Shown: positions 1-14,452, counted from the first letter of the stretch. The stretch is 64,000 nucleotides of DNA from Hofstenia miamia (GCA_004352715.1 SCFE01000032.1:2164663-2228662), one strand, 5' to 3'. The notes: generated from the sequence alone by a model not told the origin. Program-made: numbers and translations.

Positions 1-28
1 ATATATATATATATATATATATAATATG

Positions 29-61
<33 letters not shown>
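1..61. repeat. (AT)n microsatellite at the window edge
   Basis: Almost pure alternating A and T with one short interruption (ataatatgtt). It is the first of about ten (TA)n tracts in the window. Confidence 0.95.
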
Positions 62-65
<4 letters not shown>

Positions 66-3000
66 ATTTATTTTGGATGTTATTGATTTTTTTATGTTAT
101 TTTTTATTTTTCATGAATTTCATTATTAACACATATGTGTTTGGGCTTCCTTTTTAGCAGACCTGCTGCTAATGCCATGGCCGTGTATATTCAGTGGGCC
201 CTGGTTACACTAAGTTTACATGAAAAATCTGGAGTTGAGATCAGCACTGGGATGTGTAAATATGAAAGCAAGTAAAACTTCTAGTTTGGGAATTTCAGAG
301 AGCATTTGCAATTGTTGTAAAATCAAAGAAACTAGAAGGTCGAATTTAAAAAAATTCTTCTGTTTTCCCAATCTCGCAATGCATAAACAAAATACCTACT
401 TTAAATATCGCATGTAGCTTAGGGAATTTTTTTAATAGTAGCTTCAACATTTTCCAATTCATATAGATATTTTTAAGCGCCATCTGTCGGATATCGCAAT
501 TAAAATTTTGTGTAGTGATTAAATTCAAGCATGTCGAAGTAACGTTATTAAAAATAACTTAATTTGTGTCATAAACAGTAGTACAACATTCCCTTATTAA
601 TGACAGAATTAATAACTTTTTAAGGAGGTTAAACTATAACACCTTAAAATCATGAGCTGTTAACAAATATGGGTCTCAACATATTAAACAATGTTTTTAA
701 TTATGAAATCTCTATTTTCTATAGAAGTATTAAAAAAGAGATTTCAATGCTAAATCATTACACTCTGTCTTTCCAAGTGCACATATTTCTAATATATACG
801 GAACCAAAATTAATTTTTCAATTTCAACCGGGGCCATTACCAAGTTGATTTAGTATTTGTTAGTGCATTATATTGGTTAAACTAATATGTGTTTGTAATA
901 GAACTATGTACATTAAGTATTCAGCTGGATAAATAATGCATAATTTTAGCACATTAAGTTTCAGTATAGAACAAGAAATAGACGCACGAAACCGCAACCA
1001 GCGACAATGAGACAAATTTTCTTGAAATTGAAAAGTAAACGTGAGTAGAGCCCAGTACACAACCCGTTCTAAAGTATATTTTCAGCAAGTTCTCTAGAGC
1101 TCAGACAAGTTAAGGACATTTCTCACTGAACTATTGCTGCCTCGACTCGTACTTTGCTCAAATCATTCTACCTGTCCCGTCCCTAATAAATATTGTAAAA
1201 ATCTGCCCGCTACAAGTCGTGCTGCACTCCAGGTTTCATATTTTTGTTATTTTCTTTTTTTTACTATGATAAGTAGTTTGTTATTCACTTTTGAGACAAT
1301 ACATTTGGAGCAAACTAAATTTCAAAAATTTAATGACCAGACATATTTATTTATGCACTAATATAAAAAAATTTTGAAAAATGATTGCTCATAAAGCTTA
1401 TGTCCAGTTTCAGTAGTGATAGTCAGTGGCCTCTGTTCGTTTTTTAAGGGAAGTGGCAGAATAATTTGAGTGTGGCAGAATTAGCCTTTATTCTTTATTT
1501 TGTTAATACATATGTTGATATGTTATATTTTTCATCACAATTGTTTGATGTGGATACAAATTTGGTCTATTTATAAAACTATATAAACAAATTTTTGCAA
1601 TTTAATAAATGCTGCATCTGCCCACTAAGCATTCTTCTAGCACCCCTGGTGATAGAAAAGGGTAATATCTTACGGAGTGCTAAACACCATAAGCCTTTTG
1701 CTTAACAATCACATCATACAGAGTAACAACATTCAATAAAGTTTTTCTTAGATAAACTAGTGAAAGGAGGCTTACATCAGAAAATAGATATCAATTAAAG
1801 GGCTGTAACAGTTTATGATGCATTTGATAAAAAATGTATTGAAGTCTTAAAATTTGGCTTACTTATGTAGTTATATTGCTTACTTACAAGAGTTGCTTTT
1901 AACAGTTTAATTCTATATTTATTAGATCAACAATACTTATATTTGAATGAGATCATTGTGAAGTAGACAATATATTTAACGAATTTCAATACCTTTCAAG
2001 TCCTTTGGAATATAATTCAAGAGAAAATTGTTATCTGCACTCTTTCAATTATATTTATGTTAAATAACGTAGTCCTAACATTTCATGTTTTTTCATTATG
2101 CTTCTGCTAGTTAAGCTTCCAGCTAATTAATCATTTTTAAGAAACATCTCAAAATTGTGGAACAAATTTGCATGTTACTGTTCTCTTGGATCATTAATAT
2201 CATATCATTCCTAAATCTATCCTCTAAATATATCTGTGGTTGCCAATGGCATGGCTTCAAGATGCTTTGATAAGTGAATCTTTTCAATATTTTTGTTTTA
2301 AATGTAAATATTTAAAATACACTGCAATTTACTCATATCCCTTTCAGACATGCACATTGTATGGAAGTACTATAAAATATTTTTATGGCGGATGAGCACT
2401 TCTAGTTTCAATTGTTTCTGATGATATTAAGAAATTTTTTCTATTTTTAATGTTTTAATTGAAATTTACTGTGTATACATTGTCACTTAATCAAGTAATT
2501 TTGTGCCAGAGTTATATTATTTTAATGACAATTTTTTCTTGAAAATATTTTATTTAGAGTGTCTTACAAATTATGACATTGAAATCATGCAAAAACCTAT
2601 TTCTTGTGAAGTTATGTTATGATTTGTGAATAACTAAATTCAACAAGTTTCATCATATCCTCAATTTCGCAGAATGCTAATATTTACAAGGTTGCCTTAA
2701 TACTAAATTATAAAATATTTAGAACAAATTAATTTTAAGATAATGAAAAAGTAGCCTTATTTAATAAAAAATGATATTCAAGGTTGAATATAAATTTATA
2801 TTTCAATAAATATCCTCATTTCTACCATATGTACAGTTGTACACATTGTGTCTTAGAAGGATATAAAGGTTGATATGATACTTTTTTATATTCTTGGATT
2901 AAAATTTGTGTCCAAATACGGCTTAAACAAAATGTTGATTTTTGCTTTAAATGAATTTTCTTCGAATTTTGTTAAGTGGTTGAATAGTTATTATGGCGAA

Positions 3001-5614
3001 AGTGAACATGAATAATATGAGAAGGGCTTTTGGCCGTCCGACGGGCATCGGACCACTCGCAAAACACTAGTTGAAAGATGAGTTCAACCTGATGTAGTTT
3101 ACATGGGGCAAATAACGAGTTGATACAACCCAAAAATTATGATTGTGATGCAAATTATATATAGACTTTGAAACTTTGATCAACTATCAACTTAACGAAT
3201 CATTACTTGATTGGCCTTAAAATTAGCGTGGATCATATTTTCCTACCTGTCAATAAGCTTGGAAATTAATTTTCCGTTTCAAAGTATAGTTTTAGAACAA
3301 TACGTAAAATGGTATTCATTGATAGAGTTCATCTGAAAAGATTTTAATGAAGCATATTAGTCTAACCCAGTAAATTCGGCAACATTGTTTGCAATAGCAA
3401 AAACATATGAACAATTATTTTCAGTTTGAATCAGCAGCAGTCCAAATCACGGCCAACCTCGCTATATGATTGCAACCTAAAGTTGCAAAAAGGTAGCATA
3501 CATTTTAAAATTTACAGAAAATAGGTTGCACAAGTTTTTCCTACAAAATTCTATCTGCTTGGATTCCAAATGTTGTACACCATAAATAATTTAATATTTA
3601 TTCCTATATTTGAGATAGAATACCACATTACATCTATAAAATTCGCCTGAATAGTGCTGGGTAGGATTTTTTTATAGAAGTAATTTTACTTTTTATATAT
3701 TGATTTCAGAAAAGCTGCCAAATATTTTTAATTCTTAATGATCGCATACGCTTGTCAGGCTGGAATATTATTTTCATAAATAAATACAATATGCTCATTT
3801 TTCTAAAAGTTTACAATGCCTCCAACTCAAACATTTTCTGTTTTATGAGTTAACAAAAATAAAACATGGATAATTCAACTTTCACGGCAAGCCAAATTTC
3901 ACATAGCAGCTATGTGCTGAGTAAGAGCTTGAGAGCATCTAAATGAAAGAAAGCTTGTTGAAAAACTAGATTACTTTTTTTAACAATTATGAAGTGAGAA
4001 TTCGTGCACACAACATTTTTGGATAGTATTGCAATGCATTCGAAGAAATTTTGTAAAGTATCTATATTTTACTAATATTGTTGTACCCTATCAAACTTTT
4101 TTTGCAATGCTTTATATTTTTTTCGAATACAACAAAGACGTATTTCGTATATGCCTTGATTTAATAAAATATTTTAAAAAATATTTTGAATTAAATCCAT
4201 TAGCATGATAAATGTTTATAGTGGGTAAGGGATTGTCAATCCAGTGTTTTCTTTATTGACAGTGCCATAGGTACGGAAGAAATTTACAACAAACTGGAAT
4301 AGGTAGACCTAAATTGAATAAAGCAGAGAATAGCAAACAAATGTAAAATTTATAAACTAAAAAGGATGATTATTTTTGAACCCATTGTTTATTAAGTTAT
4401 AAAGATATTGCATTATTGGTTTTACTGAATTTTCGTCCCAGTATCTTGCCACATTTGACAATAACCCAACGAGGCCCAACCTAGCTGGATCGACCTACCC
4501 TATCTTGATCTTTGGGACTGCATGAGTGTGTGCGCATTCTTTTATCTCTAAATTAATAACCAAAATCCATGCAATTTACAGCACAAATTTAATCGAAATC
4601 ATACGAAAATGACTTACTAACGCAAAGAGTAATATCCATCTGATTTAAAGATCAAGAATCAAGATTCAATGACTTGACTATTTACTAAGTCTTAGCGTAA
4701 AGTGTTTGAACATGATTGATTTATAAAAATAAATGTATTAATTCTGGGTAACAATAATTTTCTACTGTAGCAATTCTTCAAATCAAAAACTTCTTTATTA
4801 ATGTGTGGTTTATTTTTTTCATTTTTTGTTGATTACTATCCATTCTATTATCAGTCTAAGATGAGCATGAGCATATAAATTAAGAAGATTTTGGATCAGA
4901 GCATATAATGTAAATAAATGAATTTTCAATTTATGTATAGATATTGATCAAGTAAAATGCTTAGAGTTTTATTGAACCATGTGATTGGAACCTGGAGTAA
5001 AATACATCAATGGAACTAGGGCCACAGAAAACAAACATTTTATCAAATTTAAAGTAATTGATGCAAATTTTGAGCGAATTTATATAAATTACGTGACTAT
5101 AAAAGTGATATCATGAGAATACATAGTATCATGGGGGCCAGATTATTAAATTTTATTAGTAATAGGATGGCACTGTGACCATTTATATTGGCACTATTTG
5201 GTATTGACTTCCACTAAGCAAGTAGGAGTAGATACAATCTGTCTACTTGAAATAGTTTCAATATTTTATAAATTCTTGTTCTCACATGATAAGTGTATGA
5301 ATGTTATTAATGACCTTTAATTGAAAAGTACAAAGTTACATGAACATAGAAAACTACACTATGGAATCAAATAATTGTACGCTACTATGTATTGATCATT
5401 GATCAATTAAACAAAGTACGGCATGTTGAATTAATTGCCATATTTATTGGCCTATTTTAATATATTATAGGGAGACTTTTCAGAAAACTTTATACAAATA
5501 TAATGAAAACCTGTCCTTCAATAGAAATTCCTCTAAAAGCTTATTATGAGAGCCTGACTTCATTTCTTAGAAAATTATTAAAAATAATTCATGAATAAAT
5601 TGGAAATGAGTAAC
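62..5614. other. AT-rich DNA, no gene recognised
   Basis: No frame here resembles a protein family that I recognise. Open frames are short (75 codons or fewer), rich in Phe, Ile, Asn and Lys, and look like chance. No clear inverted-repeat element or RNA gene was seen. Slightly GC-richer patches around 170-260, 3030-3080 and 4440-4530 may be old repeat fragments, but I cannot name them. Confidence 0.6.
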
Positions 5615-6715
5615 TTAACCCTAAACGCACTGAGGTAAAATTCTCAAGAACACACTGAAGGGGGCGAATCATCCCCTTTTTTATTTCAAAACTATTAAAG
5701 ATAAAGTAATGAGCTTTGGCACAGTGAAAGATACATCTTCGCGTATTTTCAAAAAAAATATATTCATTGGTTGCGATTTTATATGCAAATAAATTCGTAA
5801 CGTCAGTAATTTTTTGGAAAATGATAATGAAAAAGAACCTAAATTTATTAAGCAATAAAAATAGAAGAGAACAGTTTATTCAGCTCATATTCCTTCTAAT
5901 TATTGTCAAAGACTTACTCTATTAGGAAGATAAAAAAATTACGCTCTATGTCAGCCAGTATTACGTAATTACGGCAGCAATTTTCATAATTTTGAATAAA
6001 CTGATATTTCGAAAAATGAACGAGTAAATTAGAAAAAAGTCAATGAATAATGTTTATTTATGCTTCAAAAATCAGCATAATAATATATATTAAGGTCACT
6101 TTCAAGGTCAATGTTAAAAAATTTTTAAAAATATTAAAAAATTTCACAACGTACAACCCCTTGCCCACCCCAAGCGTTTACCATTTTTCAGCCGGGGTTC
6201 AGCCCCAGTGCCTCTAGTTACTTAGGCCATTTTTTATATGGTATATAATCATATATAGTCATTATTGTCTTCTATATTCAGAATAGAGCGCCAAATGAAT
6301 ATTTTTATATTTTTAAGTTTGACTTCTCCCCTGATGAATGTATGACACTGATTTTCATCACAGACCTTCAAACACCCTTGTTTTATAAGATAAACTATTT
6401 TGTTGCCAATATTTTATTGCTACAGCGGGCCCAGGGATGACAAATCAATAAAAACTGATCATAGTACACAGGGGCCGCGCCCATGTAACAACTTTTTAAC
6501 CCTAACATTTCTTTTGACAAACCCGATCATGACCAATTATGACTCAATCAAACTAATTGTATAAATATATCGATATCTATCAAAATAATGAGTATTAAAT
6601 GCATTTTGTACTAAAACACTTTTGAATTTTTTGCTAAAATGAATTTTACACAGGCCTTGATCAAAAAATTATTCCACTTTCACTATATCTTGTTCCTAGA
6701 TAGCTTTAGGGTTAA
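5615..6715. mobile_element. piggyBac-like non-autonomous element flanked by TTAA
   Basis: The left end reads TTAA followed by CCCTAAAC. The right end reads CTTTAGGG followed by TTAA, so the termini are inverted copies of CCCTAAA directly next to TTAA on both sides. Known piggyBac elements duplicate TTAA and begin with CCC. No transposase is visible inside; the interior has a short GC hairpin (gggg...cccc near 5658-5677) and GC patches at 6155-6220 and 6425-6485. A further TTAACCCTAA at 6496-6505 could be the left end of a smaller element sharing the same right end. The short termini make chance or another TTAA-using element possible. Confidence 0.45.
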
Positions 6716-7223
6716 AAATCTGTTGAAAAAATGAATTTTTATACCACAAGTTTTATAAAGCTTTAAAAATTATATGAAAAAGATGTCAATAAATACCTGT
6801 TCATGCCGATTTTTCTGTTGATTATCATACAGAGAATTTCCTGCCTCATTTAAATGAATATTTAAAATAGCGTTTCTAAATTGTATCAATATGCTTTGTT
6901 GCCTGTTTGCCATAATTGAGAAAATTGTGTAGTAAATATTCATAATTTGATTCTAATAGCTTTGCTATGTTAACACATTTTATTTAATTATTCGATGCCC
7001 ATTTCGCTGTTAAAATTTATAATATATAGTATGGAATTCTTCTATAATTAAAAACACAATTAAGACAGGTTTCGCCATTCGGCTTCGGATAATTACATTG
7101 TAAATTTAAATAAGAACGTGAGTGCGCTGCTTTGAGATGTAGTTTTCGGAGCAGCCAATGGAAATGTCGCATCAATTATTGTGATCAGGAAACAGTTTCG
7201 TGAGGGAAATCTACCTCAATGGG
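6716..7223. other. Intergenic DNA upstream of the putative first exon
   Basis: No gene seen. From about 7070 the base composition becomes less AT-biased than in the preceding kilobases, which may mark the approach to the exon at 7280. Confidence 0.4.
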
Positions 7224-7230
7224 TATATAA
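7224..7230 (+). promoter_or_regulatory. Possible TATA box (TATATAA)
   Basis: TATATAA lies 50 bases upstream of the ATG at 7280, which would put a start site near 7255 and leave a short leader. In DNA this AT-rich the motif is common by chance, so this is only a suggestion tied to the exon that follows. Confidence 0.15.
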
Positions 7231-7279
7231 TGTCAAACGTAAAATCATTTATTCATGCAGCATCTCCTAACACCAGTAA

Positions 7280-7626
7280 ATGAATCAAAGATCGCGAGTT
7301 AAACTACAACATCAAAAAACAATGCAAATGAATGGAAGCACATCACGAGGACTGCCTCCTAAATCTGCTAGCGCGGACTGCTATTGTTCTGCTCATTCTT
7401 CCTGTATCGCTGAAATTGAGTTACCCCCAACTACTGGCTCAATACGGACGTATGCCAGTGCAGATATTTCAGTGGAAGAGCCTAGTAGAAGATTTTCATC
7501 TAAGTGTCCAGAATGTCCTCAATCAAAGACTGTCAAATCAACGAGACAATTGGGTGGTAGAGCCCTTCTTCGAAGATTTTCCAACAGCTTTGACTTAATC
7601 ATAGATGGCTTTAATAATAGAATGAG
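7280..7626 (+). CDS. Putative first coding exon of the EF-hand calcium sensor (N-terminal extension)
   Basis: Reading from the ATG at 7280 gives 115 codons plus two bases of the next, up to a possible donor (AG|GTTGGT). An in-frame TAA sits directly before the ATG, so this is a start or an exon edge. The segment is much less AT-rich than its surroundings, and its protein is not low-complexity: it has clustered cysteines (residues 34, 36, 42, and a CPECP run at 76-80) and two R-R-F-S motifs (70-73, 98-101). It has no domain I know. The exon ends in phase 2, exactly what the calcium-sensor exon at 46218 needs, and the joined codon is AGA (Arg). KChIP-type members of the NCS family are known to carry variable N-terminal extensions, some palmitoylated on cysteine. 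The link across 38.6 kb is inference; the donor is only moderate. A second frame at 7332-7598 is also open but reads as a shadow. Confidence 0.5.
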
Positions 7627-8922
7627 GTTGGTAATTATTTAAACTGAGTTCTATACAACAATAACAACAGCCTATATATCGTCTTGCACAAATCACAAGT
7701 TGAATCAGTTAATGCATGCTACATTAATACGGCCAAAGAAACTATAAATATATATATTTTTTTTCCTTTAACATTTTTGAAGAAGTTACGACATAAGTCT
7801 ATAATCTAATTTTTGCATTTACTACTTATGTCAAAAACGCGTTCAGGACATATTCTATGGGCAGTTAGGTTTTAGCAGCAACGATTACTTGGTTGTAATA
7901 GTATTTCTAGAGAAACTATTTACATAAACTATGAATTTATTAATTTATAAGTTTGGTGTAGAAATTTTATTTCAAAATATACTGATATAAAATACAATAA
8001 ATTATGAGAGAAACAAATGACAGTCAATATTTTTCTACTAGCAAAAGACTCAATTAATAACAGTTGATTGGCGTGCATCATAAATTATGGTTGGCATTTA
8101 ACTTCATATTTCCTTAATAAATTAATTCATTTTCTCCCATACTTTTTTGAATGTAAATTTTCATTGATATTTTAATAGATACTGAATAAATTTAACATGT
8201 AGTTTTTAATAAATCATTATTGAGGTTCAATCATGTCTCGTTTAAGCAGAAGCTACTATTAATCATTAATTCCGTACAGTCTTAATGTATTGTGATTTGA
8301 CTTAATTTTTACATCGTAACTTTCACTTTTTTGTAAAATAAGCTAGTATGAGATTGTTTAAAATAGCAGAAGAATTTTTATGCAGCTAATTAGAACATGG
8401 AGTGAAAGTTTATACAAACTTCGCTTTTACCACTTCCTATTTTTAGGGAGGAAATCTTGAGTTAATTTCATTTCTCTAATTTTCCACTAATTTGTTCCCA
8501 ACTTTTCTTTCTAAGTAACAGTTGAGATAAGTGGAAATGATGACTCCCACTTCAAGAGTTTTTGTTGTTTCGGCATTAAACTGTCTAAATTACAAATATT
8601 TAATGGGAAACCCCAGCATCGAAGTTTAATGACCTACAAATACCTCAGTTGGAATTGAACACAAATCTAAGGATATGGTGCCTGGATTTGAAATTTTATT
8701 GCTTAGTACAAAATTTAGCCAAACAGCAAGTCTTACATATTCACTCAAAATTACTGAAAACCTTCGCGATAACAATTTTCTGACTGACTTGATTCAGTTC
8801 AAGTTTTTTGTAAAGTCATAGTGTACTTGATCTTTCTCTAAATTCTAAATACTCATATAATACTGAAAAAAATTGGGCAACAAAGTGTAATTATATATTA
8901 TGAATAAATTAGTGCTGTGTGT

Positions 8923-9003
8923 CCCAATATACTTTAACCGGATTAACCGTACCGCATATTTTCTTAACTTAACCGGATATTAACCGGTTTAACTGGATCT
9001 TTA
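8923..9003. repeat. Low-complexity AACCGG-word repeat, edge of a repeat cut by a gap
   Basis: The stretch is built from variations of taaccggattaaccg: AACCGG occurs four times in about 70 bases. It resembles the word-based interiors of the repeats at 23915, 28326 and 40004, but with different words. Its right side runs into AT-rich DNA and then the assembly gap, so its far end cannot be seen. Confidence 0.5.
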
Positions 9004-9096
9004 AAAATCAGAATCATATTTAAATTAAAAAAAATAAATTCTATTTTTATCCTTCAAAATTAAATTGGTCTATTCTTACGTACTAACATAAAATTG

Positions 9097-9132
<36 letters not shown>

Positions 9133-9921
9133 NNNNNNNNNNNNNNNNNNNNNNNNNNNNNNNNNNNNNNNNNNNNNNNNNNNNNNNNNNNNNNNNNNNN
9201 NNNNNNNNNNNNNNNNNNNNNNNNNNNNNNNNNNNNNNNNNNNNNNNNNNNNNNNNNNNNNNNNNNNNNNNNNNNNNNNNNNNNNNNNNNNNNNNNNNNN
9301 NNNNNNNNNNNNNNNNNNNNNNNNNNNNNNNNNNNNNNNNNNNNNNNNNNNNNNNNNNNNNNNNNNNNNNNNNNNNNNNNNNNNNNNNNNNNNNNNNNNN
9401 NNNNNNNNNNNNNNNNNNNNNNNNNNNNNNNNNNNNNNNNNNNNNNNNNNNNNNNNNNNNNNNNNNNNNNNNNNNNNNNNNNNNNNNNNNNNNNNNNNNN
9501 NNNNNNNNNNNNNNNNNNNNNNNNNNNNNNNNNNNNNNNNNNNNNNNNNNNNNNNNNNNNNNNNNNNNNNNNNNNNNNNNNNNNNNNNNNNNNNNNNNNN
9601 NNNNNNNNNNNNNNNNNNNNNNNNNNNNNNNNNNNNNNNNNNNNNNNNNNNNNNNNNNNNNNNNNNNNNNNNNNNNNNNNNNNNNNNNNNNNNNNNNNNN
9701 NNNNNNNNNNNNNNNNNNNNNNNNNNNNNNNNNNNNNNNNNNNNNNNNNNNNNNNNNNNNNNNNNNNNNNNNNNNNNNNNNNNNNNNNNNNNNNNNNNNN
9801 NNNNNNNNNNNNNNNNNNNNNNNNNNNNNNNNNNNNNNNNNNNNNNNNNNNNNNNNNNNNNNNNNNNNNNNNNNNNNNNNNNNNNNNNNNNNNNNNNNNN
9901 NNNNNNNNNNNNNNNNNNNNN
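9097..9921. other. (AT)n tract followed by an assembly gap of 789 N
   Basis: (AT)n ends at 9132 and Ns fill 9133-9921. Open frames drawn across the gap are artefacts. Confidence 0.98.
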
Positions 9922-12900
9922 GGAACAGTGTCTTAAAATAATTAATACAGTATCATGCTTAATTTTTGCATTAAATTTAAATCAAATATATTTCAGTAAT
10001 GAGTGCTTCTATGTCAAAATAATATAGTGTTATCGGTTTATGAAAATCAGAAAAATTAATATGTTTATATCAAATTCATTAGAAATTTAACAGGTGAGGC
10101 TCTAAGTTTTACTGTAAATAAGAGAACATTAAGTAAATTCAAATATTAGTACTGCTAAAAATTTTTAACTATCACATTAAAATATTCATTTTACAATGTA
10201 ATTAAAAGAGGGAATTGCACATATTAATTGCAGGGTACATGTGCCTTTTGTTTCTTTGCTTACAACACTTATAGGGCAGTTAAGAGATTGACATGGTCTG
10301 GGTATTGGAAATTATAGTCTGAAATTAAAAATATGACTATTACTCAAAATGCACACAAGTCAATGCAAATGCAGGGAATGCTATATAAGTTGTGTTGAAA
10401 AATATATTTTGCATTTTGAAAATCTACATTAGTATCATATACTTTTCTAAATTTCAAATTAGAATCTTTAATTTCAGTGTTAGGATTTTATTGAAAGTGT
10501 CCATCACACCAATTTTGATGTAGCAAGCCGAAAAAATTGAGAAAATTTTTAATAAGTATTATAAAATTATGGCTAGGATTCGGGCCGGTCCTAAGGCTTC
10601 CTGGACGGACAGAACCAGGCAGGGCTAGAACTTAAGTGTTCCACTCATGTCCATTCTTGGAGGAGGTTAATCAGGAGCCAAATTTTAACTGAAATAGATT
10701 TAATTAATATTAGATATAAGTCGAATTTAATTTTTATGAAAAATTAAGAGAATGATCATTTACGACATTGATTATCAGCTATAAGCTTTCTAAGTATAAT
10801 GTAATGTTAAGATATAACTGAAAATAATCGCATGCAAAATTCTTAATAGTTAAAAATGAAAATTATTAAAAAATCGCTTCTATTAAATCTACATCATTTT
10901 CGAATACGTGAATAATACAATTAAGATTTACAATTTGAAATAAAAAGAAGTATTTAAATAGTGAATGCATTTTAAAGAATGGTTTCCATTGTAACTTTAA
11001 ACGAAATTGACAGGGGCGCGAATACCGTTTTAGCCACAGGCGAACATTCGCTCAACTGTGTTTGTCAGATAAATATGGCTTAATAGAGTTAAAAATAACC
11101 AACGAGAACCACAGGGGACTCCACTCTCCGATGACCATTAAAATAACTTAGCGAATATAACTGATTGATTTTCTCAACAAGTCTTAATTTATTAGTTCCG
11201 CCTCTGTTTATATCTCATTTCTCAACAGCAAACAACTTTTAAAAATGAACACTTAAATTAGAAACGTTTCATTGATTTAGCAGCAGTTGGCTTCAAAGCT
11301 TTAGCATAGATTTTGCCTAATAGGCTAAAATATGGCAAGCTTCATTGTGTCAATATTTAAAACACTTGTAAAATTTTTTCGTAGTTTATAGACAGGACCT
11401 CAAAGACATAAATATAATAATATTTTTGACTAAACTATACTAATAATTTTAATGTTTTTATGATAAATACATATATTTCAATAATAACTGGTAGATTGGT
11501 CTAAAATGCGAAGCAATATTATTAGATGCTATTTTATTTTACCATCGGGCTCATTGAAGCAGCAGGCGGAGAAAAATTGGTGTACATTAACATTTTTAGT
11601 TTTGATTAATACTACATGGCATGGACAGTTGACTCTGCAAATATATGTGGAAATCACAAAACTTGATTATGATCACATGACATAGATAATGACAAAAATT
11701 GTCTTATCTATCTACCTGTTGATGTACAGAACTTGTAAAATGTTGAACTAGAGGGTAAATTTGCAATCAAGAGAACATAATCCAAATAAAGTTTCGTAGT
11801 AGCAAAATTTTTGTAAAGTGATCAATGCGTAATGCAAACATGACTTACTGATGCAATTTACAAAAATAAAAGAAATGTACTAAAGAGACATCATAGTGTT
11901 ACAAAAATCTACTTAACCCACAAAGCATTGTAGTGGTGAACAATAGCAGGATAGAAAGTGGTACTCCTGACTAGGATGTGTATTTTCCTTTTGTAGCAAG
12001 TACATGTCCTAGTAGATATTCCAAGATCAGTACAATCTGAAGTAGTTTGTCAGCCCAATGACTAATTGCATTGCCAACAGCAGTGTTGTAGCTCATTGAA
12101 TTTTTTTTCTAGTATGCCACTCAATGTGATATATAAAACCACTTGAATCGTATACACCGAAATTTTTCTTGAGCTTCCGCAATAAGCTGCTTGGCGTAAG
12201 CTGCATTAGATCTTCTAGTTTAGTTTTCCTTCAGTGAAAGATAATTTGTTCATAAGCCTGACTGGGAGTATTTCACAAGCATTCAAATACGACCGTGAAT
12301 TGTTGAGCAATCATGAAACAGAACAAGGTCCTCAATTAACATCTTTATTAATACTTGTGCCCTCAATAATCTTTGAACCTTTCCACAGATTAAATGTATC
12401 CTGTACAATTACCTAGAACATGGTTTCTGATGTACATTATAATTAATAATTCTTAAGATTTAATTTTGAGAATAACTTCCACAATCATGTTTTACACGCA
12501 TAGTACATATTTGCACACAATTCATTCAAATACTGTTGGCTACATCTCTTTTGATTACAAAATGTAGCCATTTTTACATTTAATGCTAGCAACGTTGGAT
12601 GGCCTAATCGTTTTGAAAGCTGTGCCATCCTTTGGAATTACAGGCTGAACTGATTTTTTCTAACCTTTTGTTTTTTATCAGCTTACGCTAAATTGCATAG
12701 AAGCACTTCCGTTAGAGTATATTATTATTGCTTGGTCACTGAAAATTTGTTTCAGTAGATCTATGTGCCCCGTCAATATATTTCAGAAACTGCGCTAGGC
12801 ATTTCTTTTTGGTGACTAACGTGTGTAGGATTCTTAAATATAATTACCCTAACTAGTGATAAATGACTTATTTTGAAGCTAGTCAATGGACGCAATTGGA

Positions 12901-13922
12901 GTTCACCTATTTTCAAATTTTTTTATAAGTTGTGTCAAAGCAAAAAAAAGTAAATGTTTTGTTGCATAATTCTACTAACATAATTATAGTATAAATAACT
13001 AAATCGATTCGTCCAATTACACTATTGTTCATAGTTAACGATGGACAGTAATAAATTGGTTTTCTGTAAAGCTATTTAATGAATACAATTGTAGTTTAAT
13101 GCGTTGTAAAAGCAAATATGCACTTCTATTACTAAAAATCCATATCCACAAGCTGAACGAGACTTGAACCAATTTTTCTCAAGCAATTGACACACAAAAC
13201 ATCTAACGGGTAATGAACCGATTCAAGTCCCGCACTGTTTTTTATCATAATTTGGGGTTTAAAAAAGAATTTGCAATAGTAAATATAATTTGCAATTTGT
13301 TAAGTCTGAATAACAAATGCTTTGCACGATTTACCTGACATTATCAGCTATCAATAAGAAAGAGAATTTTCTAAGCAATTCCCTTCGGCCTCCAATTATA
13401 GTGTATTATTTCTGTTTGCTTTTAATAGATCTTTCATTTGAATGTTAATTTGAGAAAATTGTGATTATTTTCATATATATATGTAAATCAAAATTCCTAC
13501 AAATATGTATTTAAGGACTTTCTTAAAAAGAAAACCACTAAATAATAAATGCAAGAGTCTATAAACAAGTGTATCAAATAGAAATTAATTAATTTCACTA
13601 AATACATTAAAAAAAATCATAATCCATTCTGCTCAACTGACCATCAATGTTTATAATTTTACCGTCGGTATAATGGATGGATTAATTCTCTCAACTTTGT
13701 TTAAAGTTAGCCCTCAATTTTACCAGTTCCATAAATCATACCCTAATTTGACCAAAGATGGTTTGAACTTATTGTCTTGCCAGGAATAAAGCTAATAAAT
13801 AGGCGTAAAGTACAACTCAACTAAATTGACATCCAAATATTTTGTAGCAAACACAAACATATGATTAATATGCTTATTAAAGCAGAAGGTTTACATAATT
13901 TCTAAAATAGCGTGTTATTTAG

Positions 13923-14452
13923 TATATATATATATATATNNNNNNNNNNNNNNNNNNNNNNNNNNNNNNNNNNNNNNNNNNNNNNNNNNNNNNNNNNNNN
14001 NNNNNNNNNNNNNNNNNNNNNNNNNNNNNNNNNNNNNNNNNNNNNNNNNNNNNNNNNNNNNNNNNNNNNNNNNNNNNNNNNNNNNNNNNNNNNNNNNNNN
14101 NNNNNNNNNNNNNNNNNNNNNNNNNNNNNNNNNNNNNNNNNNNNNNNNNNNNNNNNNNNNNNNNNNNNNNNNNNNNNNNNNNNNNNNNNNNNNNNNNNNN
14201 NNNNNNNNNNNNNNNNNNNNNNNNNNNNNNNNNNNNNNNNNNNNNNNNNNNNNNNNNNNNNNNNNNNNNNNNNNNNNNNNNNNNNNNNNNNNNNNNNNNN
14301 NNNNNNNNNNNNNNNNNNNNNNNNNNNNNNNNNNNNNNNNNNNNNNNNNNNNNNNNNNNNNNNNNNNNNNNNNNNNNNNNNNNNNNNNNNNNNNNNNNNN
14401 NNNNNNNNNNNNNNNNNNNNNNNNNNNNNNNNNNNNNNNNNNNNNNNNNNNN
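13923..14452. other. (AT)n tract followed by an assembly gap of 513 N
   Basis: (AT)n runs directly into Ns at 13940-14452. As with the first gap, the assembly broke inside a TA microsatellite. Frames running through it are not genes. Confidence 0.98.

Noticed and set aside
7332-7598. Second open frame (88 codons) overlapping the putative first exon
   Set aside because: It has no usable splice relation to the downstream exons and looks like a shadow of the 7280 frame, though two open frames in the same GC-richer block are worth remembering.
9094-9936. 280-codon open frame
   Set aside because: It consists of a TA microsatellite and the assembly gap; Ns cannot contain stops.
13150-13240. Possible tRNA: gattcaagtcccgc on + and ggttcaagtctcgt on -, followed by TTTTTT
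   Set aside because: Both are B-box-like but no A box lies at the right distance and no cloverleaf folds; the pair just forms an imperfect inverted repeat.
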